Part shown: positions 18,435 to 27,155 of the stretch, piece by piece
How the letters are laid out: every line of letters starts with the position of its first letter
How positions within the stretch are numbered: position 1 is the stretch's first letter
DNA from: Thermoplasmata archaeon
GTDB lineage: Archaea; Thermoplasmatota; Thermoplasmata; WALJ01
DNA: 64,000 nt
Assembly: GCA_027006785.1 (NCBI GenBank)
Contig: JALTFR010000047.1
Location: forward strand, 1-64,000
Direction: 5' to 3'
Notes under the pieces: model-generated
What the model was told of the DNA's origin: nothing
The model's database searches: none
What the model saw: the letters and a program-made list of their open reading frames with translations, nothing else
Program-made: the position numbers and the translations under genes

Positions 18435-19240
18435 TCCACCATCTCCGATACGGTCATCACCCTTGATGCCGCTTCCGTGGCACTTCTTCCAAGTATGTAG
18501 GCACACGGCTCCCTTCCGAAGCCTCCTTCGTCTATTATCGCATCCTCCTTCAGCCCTGCAAGCTCTATGGCGGTGCCTATCTCATCGCTGTAGAGTATGT
18601 TCACCACTGCCCGAACATCCTTCCTTTCCTGCATGACCTCGAGAAGTTTTCCTGCAAGATGCCTGCTGGCGCCGAACTCAGGATGCGTAAGGGCAACGAG
18701 CTTCCCCCTTATCTCAACCATCCTCCCCGGTATCGCCACTATCTCATTCGGGCCTCTCGCTCCTTCTATGGCCCTCGCGATGTTCACCCTTACTTCTGGA
18801 ATGAGGGCCAAGTTCATGTTCTCCAACATGCGTATCGCGTTCTCAACATCCCGTATCGCCTCGGAGCGCTCTCCTGCCTCCTCTGTTCCCCTGATGTTCA
18901 TGCAGACCCTGCAGTCCTCCACCTTATGCACGCTGCAGAACCTTCCGCTCTCCCTCATCCTGAAACAGGAGCGACAGAATGCCTCCGTCAGTTCAGCCCT
19001 GCTCTTTCCCGCGCTTATGCCATCAGCAAGCTCCCTTGCCATCTCGAATATGTAGCTCTCGACCGGCCCTCCCATGACCCTGGGCTCCATCTTCAGATAC
19101 TTGCTTACCATTGCCTGTGTTACCTGCAAAGCCTCCGCTATCTCGTTCTGGCCCATTCCCCTGTCTTTGAGTATCAGGGCGGCCCTTCTCCTGACCTCAG
19201 GTAGAACCACGCGGTTTATGTCCGCACAGGGTGGTATCAT
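18431..19240 (-). CDS. ThiR-type thiamine regulator (HTH-ThiN)
   Basis: A transcription factor with an N-terminal helix-turn-helix (about residues 10-50, GMGQNEIAEALQVTQAMVSK), a cysteine cluster CRSC...CSVHKVEDCRVC at about 88-115 that may bind metal, and a C-terminal ThiN domain (about 140-265). In archaea, HTH-ThiN proteins are known as ThiR, a repressor that senses thiamine phosphates. The neighbours support this: it overlaps the TPK gene by four bases and faces thiL across a 47-base promoter. The ATG at 19240 lies about 25 bases from a TATA box, so it is probably leaderless and self-regulated. Confidence 0.85.
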   Translation of the reverse strand: MIPPCADINRVVLPEVRRRAALILKDRGMGQNEIAEALQVTQAMVSKYLKMEPRVMGGPVESYIFEMARELADGISAGKSRAELTEAFCRSCFRMRESGRFCSVHKVEDCRVCMNIRGTEEAGERSEAIRDVENAIRMLENMNLALIPEVRVNIARAIEGARGPNEIVAIPGRMVEIRGKLVALTHPEFGASRHLAGKLLEVMQERKDVRAVVNILYSDEIGTAIELAGLKEDAIIDEGGFGREPCAYILGRSATEAASRVMTVSEMVE

Positions 19241-19287
19241 AGCAGGACAATAGGAAACTATATTTTAAGATGAGCGCATGGGCTCTC
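19241..19287. promoter_or_regulatory. Shared divergent promoter of thiR and thiL
   Basis: The 47 bases between the divergent starts hold a single AT-rich core, CTATATTTTAAG at about 19258-19269. It reads as a TATA box on both strands (TTAAAATATAG on the minus strand) and lies about 20-28 bases from each ATG. The region is the natural place for a ThiR operator, but I see no convincing separate inverted repeat. Confidence 0.65.
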
Positions 19288-20205
19288 ATGAAGGTGAAGG
19301 ACCTCGGGGAGTTCGGGCTCATCGAGGAACTGGCAAAGATGATTGGAAAGGAGTACATCGGAGACGATGCGGCCGTTGTGCGTGGGAAAGATGGGAGGAT
19401 ATTGCTCTATTCCTCGGACATGCTGGTGGAAGGTGTGCATTTTTTACCTGAATGGCACCCTCCATTCAAACTTGGCAGAAAGGCCATGTGCTCCAATGTC
19501 TCGGACATCGCGGCAATGGGAGGTGTTGCAGAATATGCGCTTGTCTCCATCGCTGTTCCCGAGAACACGGAACTCGGGTGGGTGAAGGATCTTTACAGAG
19601 GGATTGCAGATACAGGAGTGCCCATCATCGGCGGGGATACCGTGCGTGGGAAGGAAGTTGTCATCAGCATAAGCATCATCGGAAGTACGGATGAAGAGCA
19701 TCTGACGACCCGTTCCGGTGCGAAGGTTGGAGACCATGTCCTTGTCAGCGGCCCATTGGGCGCCTCGAGGGCAGGGCTTGAAGTGCTGAAAAGAGGCATG
19801 GAAGGATATGCAGAGGCTGTTGAAAAGCACCTCGACCCGGGTTGCAGGTCGGACATCGGCCATGAGGTCGGTGCCATTGCGAATTCCATGATAGACATCA
19901 GCGATGGGCTTGCGTCTGAGATACGGCATATCGCAGAGATGAGCGGCGTGGGTGCAGAACTGTATGCGGAAGAGATACCCATACATCCCTCCGCCGTTAA
20001 GGTCTCGGAGGCTCTTGGAATGGACGCGCTCCGCATCGCCCTTGAGAGCGGAGAGGAGTACGAACTTCTCTTCACGGTTCCGGAGGAAAGGCTTGAAGAG
20101 GCCCGGAAATATGGAACGGTCATCGGAAGGATTGTGGACGGCGGAGTGTATCTGGTCAGGGACGGAAAAAGAGAGGATATCGGAAAGGGATGGGTGCAGT
20201 TCTGA
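19288..20205 (+). CDS. thiL: Thiamine-monophosphate kinase
   Basis: Phosphorylates thiamine monophosphate to the active pyrophosphate. ThiL/PurM fold with GEFGLIEELAK at the N terminus, the metal and nucleotide-binding YIGDDAAVV, SSDMLVEGVHF, SNVSDIAAMGG and GGDTVRG, and the later MIDISDGLASEI. ATG 19288 (the third in frame) is preferred over 19270 because it lies 27 bases after the TATA box and starts at the usual family position, giving 305 residues. It is divergent from the thiamine regulator and followed closely by riboflavin kinase. Confidence 0.94.
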   Translation: MKVKDLGEFGLIEELAKMIGKEYIGDDAAVVRGKDGRILLYSSDMLVEGVHFLPEWHPPFKLGRKAMCSNVSDIAAMGGVAEYALVSIAVPENTELGWVKDLYRGIADTGVPIIGGDTVRGKEVVISISIIGSTDEEHLTTRSGAKVGDHVLVSGPLGASRAGLEVLKRGMEGYAEAVEKHLDPGCRSDIGHEVGAIANSMIDISDGLASEIRHIAEMSGVGAELYAEEIPIHPSAVKVSEALGMDALRIALESGEEYELLFTVPEERLEEARKYGTVIGRIVDGGVYLVRDGKREDIGKGWVQF

Positions 20206-20242
20206 TGAAAAAGAATATTACGGGCAGAGCGATGGCGATGGC

Positions 20243-20893
20243 GTGAAACCCTCTCACCTGATGATGCTCAAGGAACTGGCACTCCTCGGTGCATTGCATT
20301 CGCAGGTATCCGTCAGTTCAAGGGAGCTCGGAGAAAGTCTCGGGATAAGTCAGCAGAGCGCCTCCAGAATGCTCAGGGAATTGAGAGACGAAGGCATGGT
20401 GGAGATTTCCAGAGGAAGGCGGACATGGGTCATCATAGGTCCTGCTGGCAGGAATATCCTCATGGAAGAATACTCGGATTACCGCCGCATCTTCGAATCC
20501 TCGGAACCGGTGATAAAGGGAAGGGTGGAGAGCGGGCTCGGAGAGGGAAGCTACTATCTCTCGAAGAAGGGGTATGTGGAACAGATAAGGGAAAAACTGG
20601 GTTTCACTCCTTATCCGGGCACCCTGAACCTCAGGCTTGATACGAGAGAGATGGCGAAGTACCGGGCTCTCCTTGACGATGCGCTCGTCCTGTCCGGTTT
20701 TACCTCGGAGGGTAGGACCTTCGGGGATGTCCTCGCAGTGCCTGCAAAAATAGACAATGTGCGCTGTGCCGTTATAACTCCGAAAAGAAGCCATTACTCC
20801 GATGTGGTGGAAGTCATCTCGCCGGTATGCCTCAGAGAGGCATTCACTCTGTCCAATGGGGATAGCGTGGAAATCATCCTTGAAAGCCCTTAG
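20243..20893 (+). CDS. ribK: CTP-dependent riboflavin kinase/regulator (RbkR-like)
   Basis: Archaeal riboflavin kinases use CTP to make FMN. Residues 1-80 form a winged helix (SSRELGESLGISQQSASRML), and residues 90-216 form the RibK barrel with KGYVEQIREKLGFTPYPGTL and NLRLDTREM. This two-domain form matches RbkR, a bifunctional kinase and regulator of flavin genes in archaea. The track ORF begins far inside thiL; GTG 20243 gives 216 residues and the expected N terminus. It follows thiL by 37 bases and may share its transcript, pairing two cofactor-activation steps. Confidence 0.9.
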   Translation: MKPSHLMMLKELALLGALHSQVSVSSRELGESLGISQQSASRMLRELRDEGMVEISRGRRTWVIIGPAGRNILMEEYSDYRRIFESSEPVIKGRVESGLGEGSYYLSKKGYVEQIREKLGFTPYPGTLNLRLDTREMAKYRALLDDALVLSGFTSEGRTFGDVLAVPAKIDNVRCAVITPKRSHYSDVVEVISPVCLREAFTLSNGDSVEIILESP

Positions 20894-20934
20894 GCCACCT
20901 TATGGCTGCCCTGCCGTCCCTCTTCTGAAAGGAG

Positions 20935-22308
20935 CTATATCTCGTTAAGGTCGGCTCCGCATGCCCTGCATATCTCGGCATCGGATTCGTTTACCTCACC
21001 GCACACCGGGCAGACCTTGCCCTCCTTTTCCTTCTTCTTTTTACCTTTATTTCCGGAATCGGGCTTTTGCACTTTTTTATCAGATTCGGGGGGTTTTTGG
21101 GGTTCTTCCTGCTTTTCCGCATCTTCTTCGGCTTCGGGTTCTGGTTCGGGTTCTGGTTCCGGTGGAGGTTCCTGTTCTCCCTCAGGCTCTGCTTCTGGTT
21201 CTTCAGGCTCTTCCTGCTTTTCCGCATCTTCTTCGGCTTCGGGTTCTGGTTCGGGTTCTGGTTCCGGTGCGGGTGCCGGCTCAACAACAACATTCACGCT
21301 TACACTCTCATTCTCAGGAAAATCGTATTCCTCGCCTTCATCTTCGTCCTCTTCCGGTTCCGGGTTTTTCATGATCTTCGGCTCTTCCTTTTCCTCGTCG
21401 TCCTCATCCTCGTCCTCGTCTTCCTCAATTATTATACTCTTCTTGGTTCCCGCCTTTGGAATGACCGAGCCGTTTATCGCAACATTGGCGCCTGTGGAGA
21501 GCGCTCCGTAGTACTCGACATTCTCCTCCACGGTCACGCCCTCATCCAGAATGACATCTCCTCCTGCGGATATGCTCTGCACGCTCCCTCCCTTTCCTAT
21601 CTTGACCTTCCCATCAGCTACGAGTTCCTCTACCCTGCATCTCGGGTTCATGGTTATGTCGCCTTTGGCCGCAAGGTCTCCGGCAACTTCCGTTCCGGTA
21701 CCGAGCTTTATGGAGCCTTCGGTCTGTATGCTACCCTGTATTACGCAGCGGCTTCCCATCACCACATATCCCTTGGCAACTATATCTCCGTCAACGATGA
21801 CCCTCTTTCCGAGCTTTACCCCCATATCTGTCTCTATACTGCCCTTTATCTCGGTGTTGTCCGGGATTATAATGTCACCACCGTGTATGAGGAGCGCGGT
21901 CTCCATGGAACTCTCTCTGAGTTTTCTCTGGGTTCGGGTGTAATTCTCCTTAAGGCCGTTCAAATCCTCCTGACACTTCAAAAGCCTCTGATTCAGCTCC
22001 TTTATCCTTGCCTCTCTTTTCCTCAATTCTCCCTCATCGACGCCTGATGGCACAGGTTTCGATTCAAGTCTCTTCTGAAGATATTTTATCCTGTTCTTAA
22101 GCTTTCTGATCTCCTCGTCCTTCTCCTTTATGCGCTCCCACTTCTCCTTGAGCATGGCCTTCTTTTCCTGTTCCTGCCGCTTTATCTCCCTTCTGTAACG
22201 GGTCTCATTCTCCTTTGATTTCTTAAGCTGGGCGCTGCAGGCCCTGTGCTTCTTTTGGAGATTCAGGTATCTTTGCTTAAGGTTCTGATAATCCGACTGC
22301 GTGGCCAT
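20935..22308 (-). CDS. Bactofilin-like coiled-coil protein with zinc ribbon
   Basis: A 457-residue four-part protein. Residues 1-140 are a long charged coiled coil. Residues 140-290 are short repeats such as GSIETDMGVKLGKRVIVDGD and GDLAAKGDITMNPRC, typical of the right-handed beta-helix of bactofilins and polymer-forming cytoskeletal proteins. Residues 290-420 are acidic, with a duplicated Pro-Glu unit. The end (about 433-453) is a zinc ribbon, CPVCGE and CRACGA. Bactofilins self-assemble into filaments; a coiled-coil-fused form could be an archaeal scaffold. No signal peptide or membrane helix is seen. It is monocistronic and convergent with ribK. Confidence 0.75.
   Translation of the reverse strand: MATQSDYQNLKQRYLNLQKKHRACSAQLKKSKENETRYRREIKRQEQEKKAMLKEKWERIKEKDEEIRKLKNRIKYLQKRLESKPVPSGVDEGELRKREARIKELNQRLLKCQEDLNGLKENYTRTQRKLRESSMETALLIHGGDIIIPDNTEIKGSIETDMGVKLGKRVIVDGDIVAKGYVVMGSRCVIQGSIQTEGSIKLGTGTEVAGDLAAKGDITMNPRCRVEELVADGKVKIGKGGSVQSISAGGDVILDEGVTVEENVEYYGALSTGANVAINGSVIPKAGTKKSIIIEEDEDEDEDDEEKEEPKIMKNPEPEEDEDEGEEYDFPENESVSVNVVVEPAPAPEPEPEPEPEAEEDAEKQEEPEEPEAEPEGEQEPPPEPEPEPEPEAEEDAEKQEEPQKPPESDKKVQKPDSGNKGKKKKEKEGKVCPVCGEVNESDAEICRACGADLNEI
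21105..21269 (-). repeat. 105-bp in-gene tandem repeat (Pro-Glu linker)
   Basis: A 60-base block occurs nearly identically at 21105-21164 and 21210-21269, spaced by 105 bases (35 codons). It encodes the acidic unit PEPEPEPEPEAEEDAEKQEE twice in the linker of the bactofilin-like protein. The nucleotide identity points to a recent duplication, so the linker length probably varies between strains. Confidence 0.8.
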
Positions 22309-22414
22309 GCTCTTTCACCTCGACAGCCCCCAATCTTATATAGTCTATTTAATGGTTGCCCTGAAAAGAGGGTTGCAGCCAAACTTTAAATCCCCGATAT
22401 TTTTAGGCTGAAGC

Positions 22415-24592
22415 ATGTCAGGAGAGCGCATATTCATCGGTGCCGCATGGCCGTATGCCAACGGAGAGGTCCATGTGGGCCACATCGCGGGATGCTATCT
22501 CGGAGCGGACATCTTCGCCAGGTATCAGAGGATGAAGGGGAACGAGGTGCTCATGGTCTCGGGCTCGGACCAGCACGGCACACCCATCACTGTAACGGCC
22601 GAGAAGGAAGGAGTGAGCCCGGAGGACATAGCCGAGAGGTACCATGAGATGAACGCGAAGGCGATGGAAAGGCTGGGAATCTCCTTCGACCTTTACACCA
22701 AGACCCACACCGAGCATCACGAGAAAGTGGTGCAGGAGTTCTTCCTCGACCTGCTTGACAAGGGGCTCATAGACAGGAAGAGCACCGAGGAGGCATACTG
22801 CCCGAAATGCGAGCGCTTCCTTCCTGACAGATATGTGGAGGGCACCTGCCCGCACTGTGGATACGAGCACGCGAGGGGAGACCAGTGCGACGAGTGCGGA
22901 AAGACCCTTGACCCGAAGGACCTGATAAACCCAAGGTGCAAGCTCTGCGGCACAACTCCGATATTCAAGGAGACCGAGCATTTCTTCCTGAGGCTGAGCG
23001 CTCTCCAGGATGACCTTATGAAGTTCATAGAAGAAAAAGGGCACCTGTGGAGGCCGGGGGTTCTCAAGTTCACGAAGAACTGGCTTGAATCGGGTCTGCA
23101 TGACAGGGCGATAACCAGGGATATCTCATGGGGAATACCCGTTCCGGTTGAGGGCTTCGAGGACAAGCGCATATATGTCTGGTTCGAGGCGGTGATAGGC
23201 TATTACTCCGCATCCAGGCTCTGGGCTAAGGAAAAAGGAGGCGACTGGGAAAAGTTCTGGAAGGAGGATGCGAAGCACTACTACTTCATGGGAAAGGACA
23301 ACATACCGTTCCACACGATAATCTGGCCTGCAATGCTCATCGGAAGGGGGATGAAGACCCCTGATCATGTTGTGGCCAACAACTACCTGAGGTTCAGCGG
23401 CCAGCAGTTCTCAAAAAGTCGGGGTATAACCCTTGGAATAAACGAGGTGCTGGACGCCTACGATGTGAGCGCTCTCCGCTACTACCTGACCAGCATAATG
23501 CCCGAGAACCATGACACCGACTTCGACTGGCAGGACTTCGCTGCCAGGAACAACTCGGAACTTCTGGCCAAGTACGGAAACTTCATACACCGTGTGATAT
23601 CTTTCACAGCGGACAAGTTCGGCGAGGTACCGCCTGCAGATCCCGATGAGAAGGACGAGGAATTCCTGAAGAAGATAGAGGGGTATCTGAATGAGGTCCA
23701 GGAGCATCTGGAAAGGACGGAGATGAAGGATGGCCTGAGCTCAATGATGAAGATAGCGATGGCAGGGAACAGGTACATGATGGAGCGCGCTCCCTGGAAG
23801 GAACTGAAGAGCGATAAGGAGCGGGCGGGCACAACAATGAATGTCCTGCTCAGAGTTGTTAAGGCCCTTGCGATAGCCTCCTATCCCTTCATACCCCATG
23901 CAGCCGAGAAGACCTGGGATTACCTTGGAATGGAGGGCAGCATAGAGGAGCATGGCTTTGAGGGAGCGCTGGAACCCCTTGAGACCGGAAAGAAGATGGA
24001 GAAGCACAGCCCGATGTTCTCCAAGATCGTCATAGAGGAGGAGAAACAGCCTCTGGAGGGTCTGGACCTCAGGGTCGGGCGTGTGGAGGAGGTGAAGGAG
24101 CATCCGGATGCGGACAAACTCTATGTCCTTCGTGTGAACCTCGGAAAGGAGACAAGGCAACTTGTGGCGGGTCTGAAGAAGTACTACTCACCCGAGGAAC
24201 TCAACGGGAAGAAGATAATAGTGGTGGCCAACCTCGAGCCCGCAAAGCTGAGGGGGCAGTTGTCTCAGGGAATGCTGCTTGCCGCAGACCACGATGAAAG
24301 GGTTGCCTGCCTGACGACCGATGTTGAGCCCGGAACGCAGGTGGATGGAACAGCACCTGCGAAGAAACTGAAGTACCAGAAGTTCGCAGAGAACATCATA
24401 ATGGTGGGCACCATCAGGGACGGAAAGTTCATCGGCGATAAAGAATATGAGGCGCTCTTCCCCGGCGAAATCGAGGATTATGAAGGCCCGGCAGGAGCGA
24501 TAATCAGGGACAGCAGGGCGGTGGTGCTGAGCGCAGGAGGGAAGATAATAGCGCCGGATAAGGAGATGCCGGATGGAGCGAAGGTGAGATAA
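22415..24592 (+). CDS. metG: Methionyl-tRNA synthetase
   Basis: Class I synthetase charging tRNA-Met. The HIGH motif is HVGH in GEVHVGHIAG and the KMSKS motif is FSKSR near residue 330. A double zinc knuckle is built from CPKC, CPHC, CDEC and CKLC between residues 125 and 190. The anticodon-binding helical domain follows. The C-terminal 110 residues form the EMAP II-like tRNA-binding OB fold (LDLRVGRVEEVKEHPDADKLYVL), which many archaea encode as a separate subunit; here it is fused. The total of 725 residues fits the fused form. The gene is monocistronic with a TATA-like AACTTTAAATC upstream. Confidence 0.97.
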   Translation: MSGERIFIGAAWPYANGEVHVGHIAGCYLGADIFARYQRMKGNEVLMVSGSDQHGTPITVTAEKEGVSPEDIAERYHEMNAKAMERLGISFDLYTKTHTEHHEKVVQEFFLDLLDKGLIDRKSTEEAYCPKCERFLPDRYVEGTCPHCGYEHARGDQCDECGKTLDPKDLINPRCKLCGTTPIFKETEHFFLRLSALQDDLMKFIEEKGHLWRPGVLKFTKNWLESGLHDRAITRDISWGIPVPVEGFEDKRIYVWFEAVIGYYSASRLWAKEKGGDWEKFWKEDAKHYYFMGKDNIPFHTIIWPAMLIGRGMKTPDHVVANNYLRFSGQQFSKSRGITLGINEVLDAYDVSALRYYLTSIMPENHDTDFDWQDFAARNNSELLAKYGNFIHRVISFTADKFGEVPPADPDEKDEEFLKKIEGYLNEVQEHLERTEMKDGLSSMMKIAMAGNRYMMERAPWKELKSDKERAGTTMNVLLRVVKALAIASYPFIPHAAEKTWDYLGMEGSIEEHGFEGALEPLETGKKMEKHSPMFSKIVIEEEKQPLEGLDLRVGRVEEVKEHPDADKLYVLRVNLGKETRQLVAGLKKYYSPEELNGKKIIVVANLEPAKLRGQLSQGMLLAADHDERVACLTTDVEPGTQVDGTAPAKKLKYQKFAENIIMVGTIRDGKFIGDKEYEALFPGEIEDYEGPAGAIIRDSRAVVLSAGGKIIAPDKEMPDGAKVR

Positions 24593-24635
24593 ACACTTTA
24601 CCATTCCTCAACTTCACTTCAATTTTTCTCCGACC

Positions 24636-24696
24636 AAAGTTAAACTCAAGTTCAATTCTGGTAAAGTTAATATACCTCTGTATCTCATTGGTGATT
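24636..24696 (+). promoter_or_regulatory. Promoter with AAAGTTAA direct repeats
   Basis: AAAGTTAA occurs at 24636-24643 and again at 24663-24670, overlapping the TATA-like TTAATATACC that lies about 25 bases before ATG 24697. Other half-sites (AACTTCAC, AAGTTCAA) lie nearby. This could be an operator for a repressor covering the TATA box. Confidence 0.4.
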
Positions 24697-25872
24697 ATGT
24701 ATGTGAGGCGGGACCTTGAAGAGCGCTTCCTGAGAGTGTCCGAACATTATGGGATTGCAGCCCTCGTTGGTCCGAGGCAGTCCGGAAAGACCACGATGCT
24801 TAAAAACCTCATGAAAGGCATGGATGCGTCGTATGTTCTCTTCGATGACCCGGATGCGAGGGCCATATTTGAGGAGGATGTGAAGAAATTCAGGACACAG
24901 TATATGGAAGGGCATGAGCTTACGGTACTGGACGAGGTTCAGTACTGCAAAGATGCAGGAAGCAAACTGAAATATCTCGCAGATACCGGCTCAAAGATAT
25001 GGATGACATCCTCCTCCGAAGTGCTTCTTGGAAAAGAGGCCCTGTCCTATCTCGTGGGAAGGGTGGCGATCCTTCGCCTTTATCCCTTCAGCATAAACGA
25101 GTTCCTCAGGGCGAAGGGGCAGAAGGTCCTGAATCCACAGATACTGCGGAGGCATGTGTGGGAACATATGTCCTACGGTGGATTTCCCGGGGTCGTTCTG
25201 ACCGATAGCGTTGAAATGAAAAGGACCGTGCTCGCTAACCTGCAGGAGACCATGCTTATCAAGGATGTTTCAAGGACATTCTCAATAGATAACATGGGTG
25301 CCCTAGAGAGATTGACACGGTATCTGGCGCTTAACGCGGGTGCCATAATCTCGTACTCAAAGCTTTCAGATGACCTGAAGATATCCTTCCAGACCCTGAA
25401 GAAGTACCTGGATGCTCTCGTTAAAAGCTATATCATAGTTGATGTACCCCCCTTCTTCAGCAATAGGAGCAGGGAGATAAGCAAGCAGCCCAAGATGTAC
25501 TTTCTTGATACTGGCCTGAGAAATGCCACAGTTGGCCGCTATCCCCTGGAGCCAGAAGGCAGGCTTTTCGAGAACTATGTGCTTTCGGAACTGGTCAAAA
25601 TGGGCTTCGAGCCCAGATACTGGAGAACGAAGTCGAAGGCAGAGGTTGATTTCGTGGTGGAAAAGGAGGGGGAAATCGTGCCTGTGGAGGTCAAGATAAA
25701 TGCCGACCTCTCGAGAATAGAGCGGGGGCTGCGCTCCTTCATCGAGAAATACGAGCCTGAGAGGGCTTTAGTGGTCTCATATAAGGGAGATAAGGGAATC
25801 GTGGATATGAACGGAACAGAGCTCGTATTCACGGATATCCTTGGGCTGTGGGATATGCTGGGAGATATGTAA
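24697..25872 (+). CDS. AAA_14/DUF4143 family ATPase
   Basis: An archaeal-type ATPase of unknown role, 391 residues. Walker A GPRQSGKTT lies near residue 25 and Walker B TVLDEVQ near 75. A winged-helix region follows (LSDDLKISFQTLKKYLDALV), and the C-terminal DUF4143 part contains KAEVDFVVEK...VPVEVK, which has the D...ExK pattern of PD-(D/E)XK nucleases. Such genes are often patchily distributed and mobile, and have been discussed as toxin or defence-like. ATG 24697 is chosen over the track TTG because of the TATA spacing. It is followed convergently by a membrane-protein operon. Confidence 0.85.
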   Translation: MYVRRDLEERFLRVSEHYGIAALVGPRQSGKTTMLKNLMKGMDASYVLFDDPDARAIFEEDVKKFRTQYMEGHELTVLDEVQYCKDAGSKLKYLADTGSKIWMTSSSEVLLGKEALSYLVGRVAILRLYPFSINEFLRAKGQKVLNPQILRRHVWEHMSYGGFPGVVLTDSVEMKRTVLANLQETMLIKDVSRTFSIDNMGALERLTRYLALNAGAIISYSKLSDDLKISFQTLKKYLDALVKSYIIVDVPPFFSNRSREISKQPKMYFLDTGLRNATVGRYPLEPEGRLFENYVLSELVKMGFEPRYWRTKSKAEVDFVVEKEGEIVPVEVKINADLSRIERGLRSFIEKYEPERALVVSYKGDKGIVDMNGTELVFTDILGLWDMLGDM

Positions 25873-25915
25873 GCAGATAGAGGGAACCATGACTGGAATC
25901 CCTCAAATGCCCCGC

Positions 25916-26110
25916 TTATCTCCACCTCTTTCCCCTTGCCTTCCATTCCCTCTGCGCTACATATACGGGATAGACGAACAGCAGGATGGCCAGAAATTGA
26001 GCGAGGTAGTTCAGCAATACGCTGGGATATCTCATCGAAGCATATAGGGTTATGAGGGTGAGCGCAAGCAGGCCAACCAGTATCGTGTAAAATCGCATGT
26101 CCTCACTCAT
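25916..26110 (-). CDS. Small membrane protein
   Basis: A 64-residue protein with two hydrophobic helices (about 8-25 and 34-50) and a basic tail AQREWKARGKRWR. Not recognised. Its start overlaps the stop of the next upstream gene by eight bases, so it is the last gene of the four-gene membrane operon 27691-25916. Confidence 0.6.
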   Translation of the reverse strand: MSEDMRFYTILVGLLALTLITLYASMRYPSVLLNYLAQFLAILLFVYPVYVAQREWKARGKRWR

Positions 26111-26615
26111 CCTTCCATTCCTCCTCTTTCAGTATAACTGCTGCTTCTTCAAATGTTTTCGCGGAAACATATGTGAAGAACAAATCGAAAATCACGATCC
26201 ACCACAACCATGCATAGTTATCCGGCCAGCCCATGAAATGGAACAATACGAATAACGTGGGAGCCGCAAAAAGGACCACCAAACCCGAGATTGCGAGGCC
26301 TGCCACCCATCCACCATACCTCATTGTGAGTTTCATTCCCAGCTTTCCGCCTCGCAAATCCTTCAGTCTTATCGGTTCTTCCAGTTCTTCCTTGGTGAAC
26401 TTTTTGGCCACTCTTTTAGCATTGCCTACAGCATTGCCTACTGATTTTTCATACATCCTGTAGAGACTGTAGGTTAGGGCGACAAGAAGTAGAATCAAAC
26501 TCAGGCATGTTCCTGTCACGGACAAAAAGTGTAGCGACAGAAAAAGGAGGACGATTGCCAGCAGAATGATTCCCGTGGAAATGATGTCGGAACTATCAAT
26601 CTCGCTGAACTTCAT
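26103..26615 (-). CDS. Membrane protein, paralogue 1
   Basis: A 170-residue protein with about four membrane helices. It shares its middle and end with the neighbouring gene: both read FTKEELxEPIRLxDLRG in the cytoplasmic loop and end SAKTFxEAA. Unknown function. The two genes are tandem duplicates that have diverged mostly in the membrane segments. It sits 30 bases behind paralogue 2. Confidence 0.7.
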   Translation of the reverse strand: MKFSEIDSSDIISTGIILLAIVLLFLSLHFLSVTGTCLSLILLLVALTYSLYRMYEKSVGNAVGNAKRVAKKFTKEELEEPIRLKDLRGGKLGMKLTMRYGGWVAGLAISGLVVLFAAPTLFVLFHFMGWPDNYAWLWWIVIFDLFFTYVSAKTFEEAAVILKEEEWKDE

Positions 26616-26645
26616 TTCCCTCCCTCCTGCTCTCTTTTCAGATTC

Positions 26646-27155
26646 TCATTCATCATTCCGTCCCTCCGCTTCGATTATCGCTGCCGCTTCGTTGAAGGTC
26701 TTTGCAGAAAAATATGCAGTTTCCATCCATATTACTAACATGAAAACCCAAAAATAGCTGTCCGGGCCGTCAATGAAATAGAACAGCACGAACAACAAAG
26801 GGACTGCGAGAAGAGTCCCCACGCCCACGGTTGCTAGGGCTGCCACATAAGGCCCGTGTCTTATTGTGAGTTTCATGCCTGCCTTCCATCCTCTGAGGTC
26901 GTTCAACCTTATCGGTTCTTTCAGTTCCTCTTTGGTGAATTCTCTGGCAATGTTCTTCGCATTGTGTCTTATCCTTTCCTTGGTACTGTAAGGATTGCGA
27001 TACCACGCATAAAGGCCGGCGACGAAAAATAGAATTGAACTCACGCATATTCCGGCCAGAAAGTCAAAGTACGCCGAGAGAAAGAAGACAAGAAGGATTG
27101 TCAGAAAAACCGCTCCGAAAACGATGACCGCTCTGTCTGTCCCATTGTGCTTCAT
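26646..27155 (-). CDS. Membrane protein, paralogue 2
   Basis: A 169-residue protein with helices near residues 10-28, 30-48, 100-120 and 125-145. The loop FTKEELKEPIRLNDLRGWKAG and the end SAKTFNEAAAIIEAEGR match paralogue 1. Unknown function. Its ATG overlaps the stop of the upstream gene by four bases. Confidence 0.7.
   Translation of the reverse strand: MKHNGTDRAVIVFGAVFLTILLVFFLSAYFDFLAGICVSSILFFVAGLYAWYRNPYSTKERIRHNAKNIAREFTKEELKEPIRLNDLRGWKAGMKLTIRHGPYVAALATVGVGTLLAVPLLFVLFYFIDGPDSYFWVFMLVIWMETAYFSAKTFNEAAAIIEAEGRNDE

Noticed and set aside
21017-22047. Plus-strand ORFs rich in Ser/Gly or Phe
   Set aside because: They are complements of the acidic Pro-Glu linker and beta-helix of the bactofilin-like gene.
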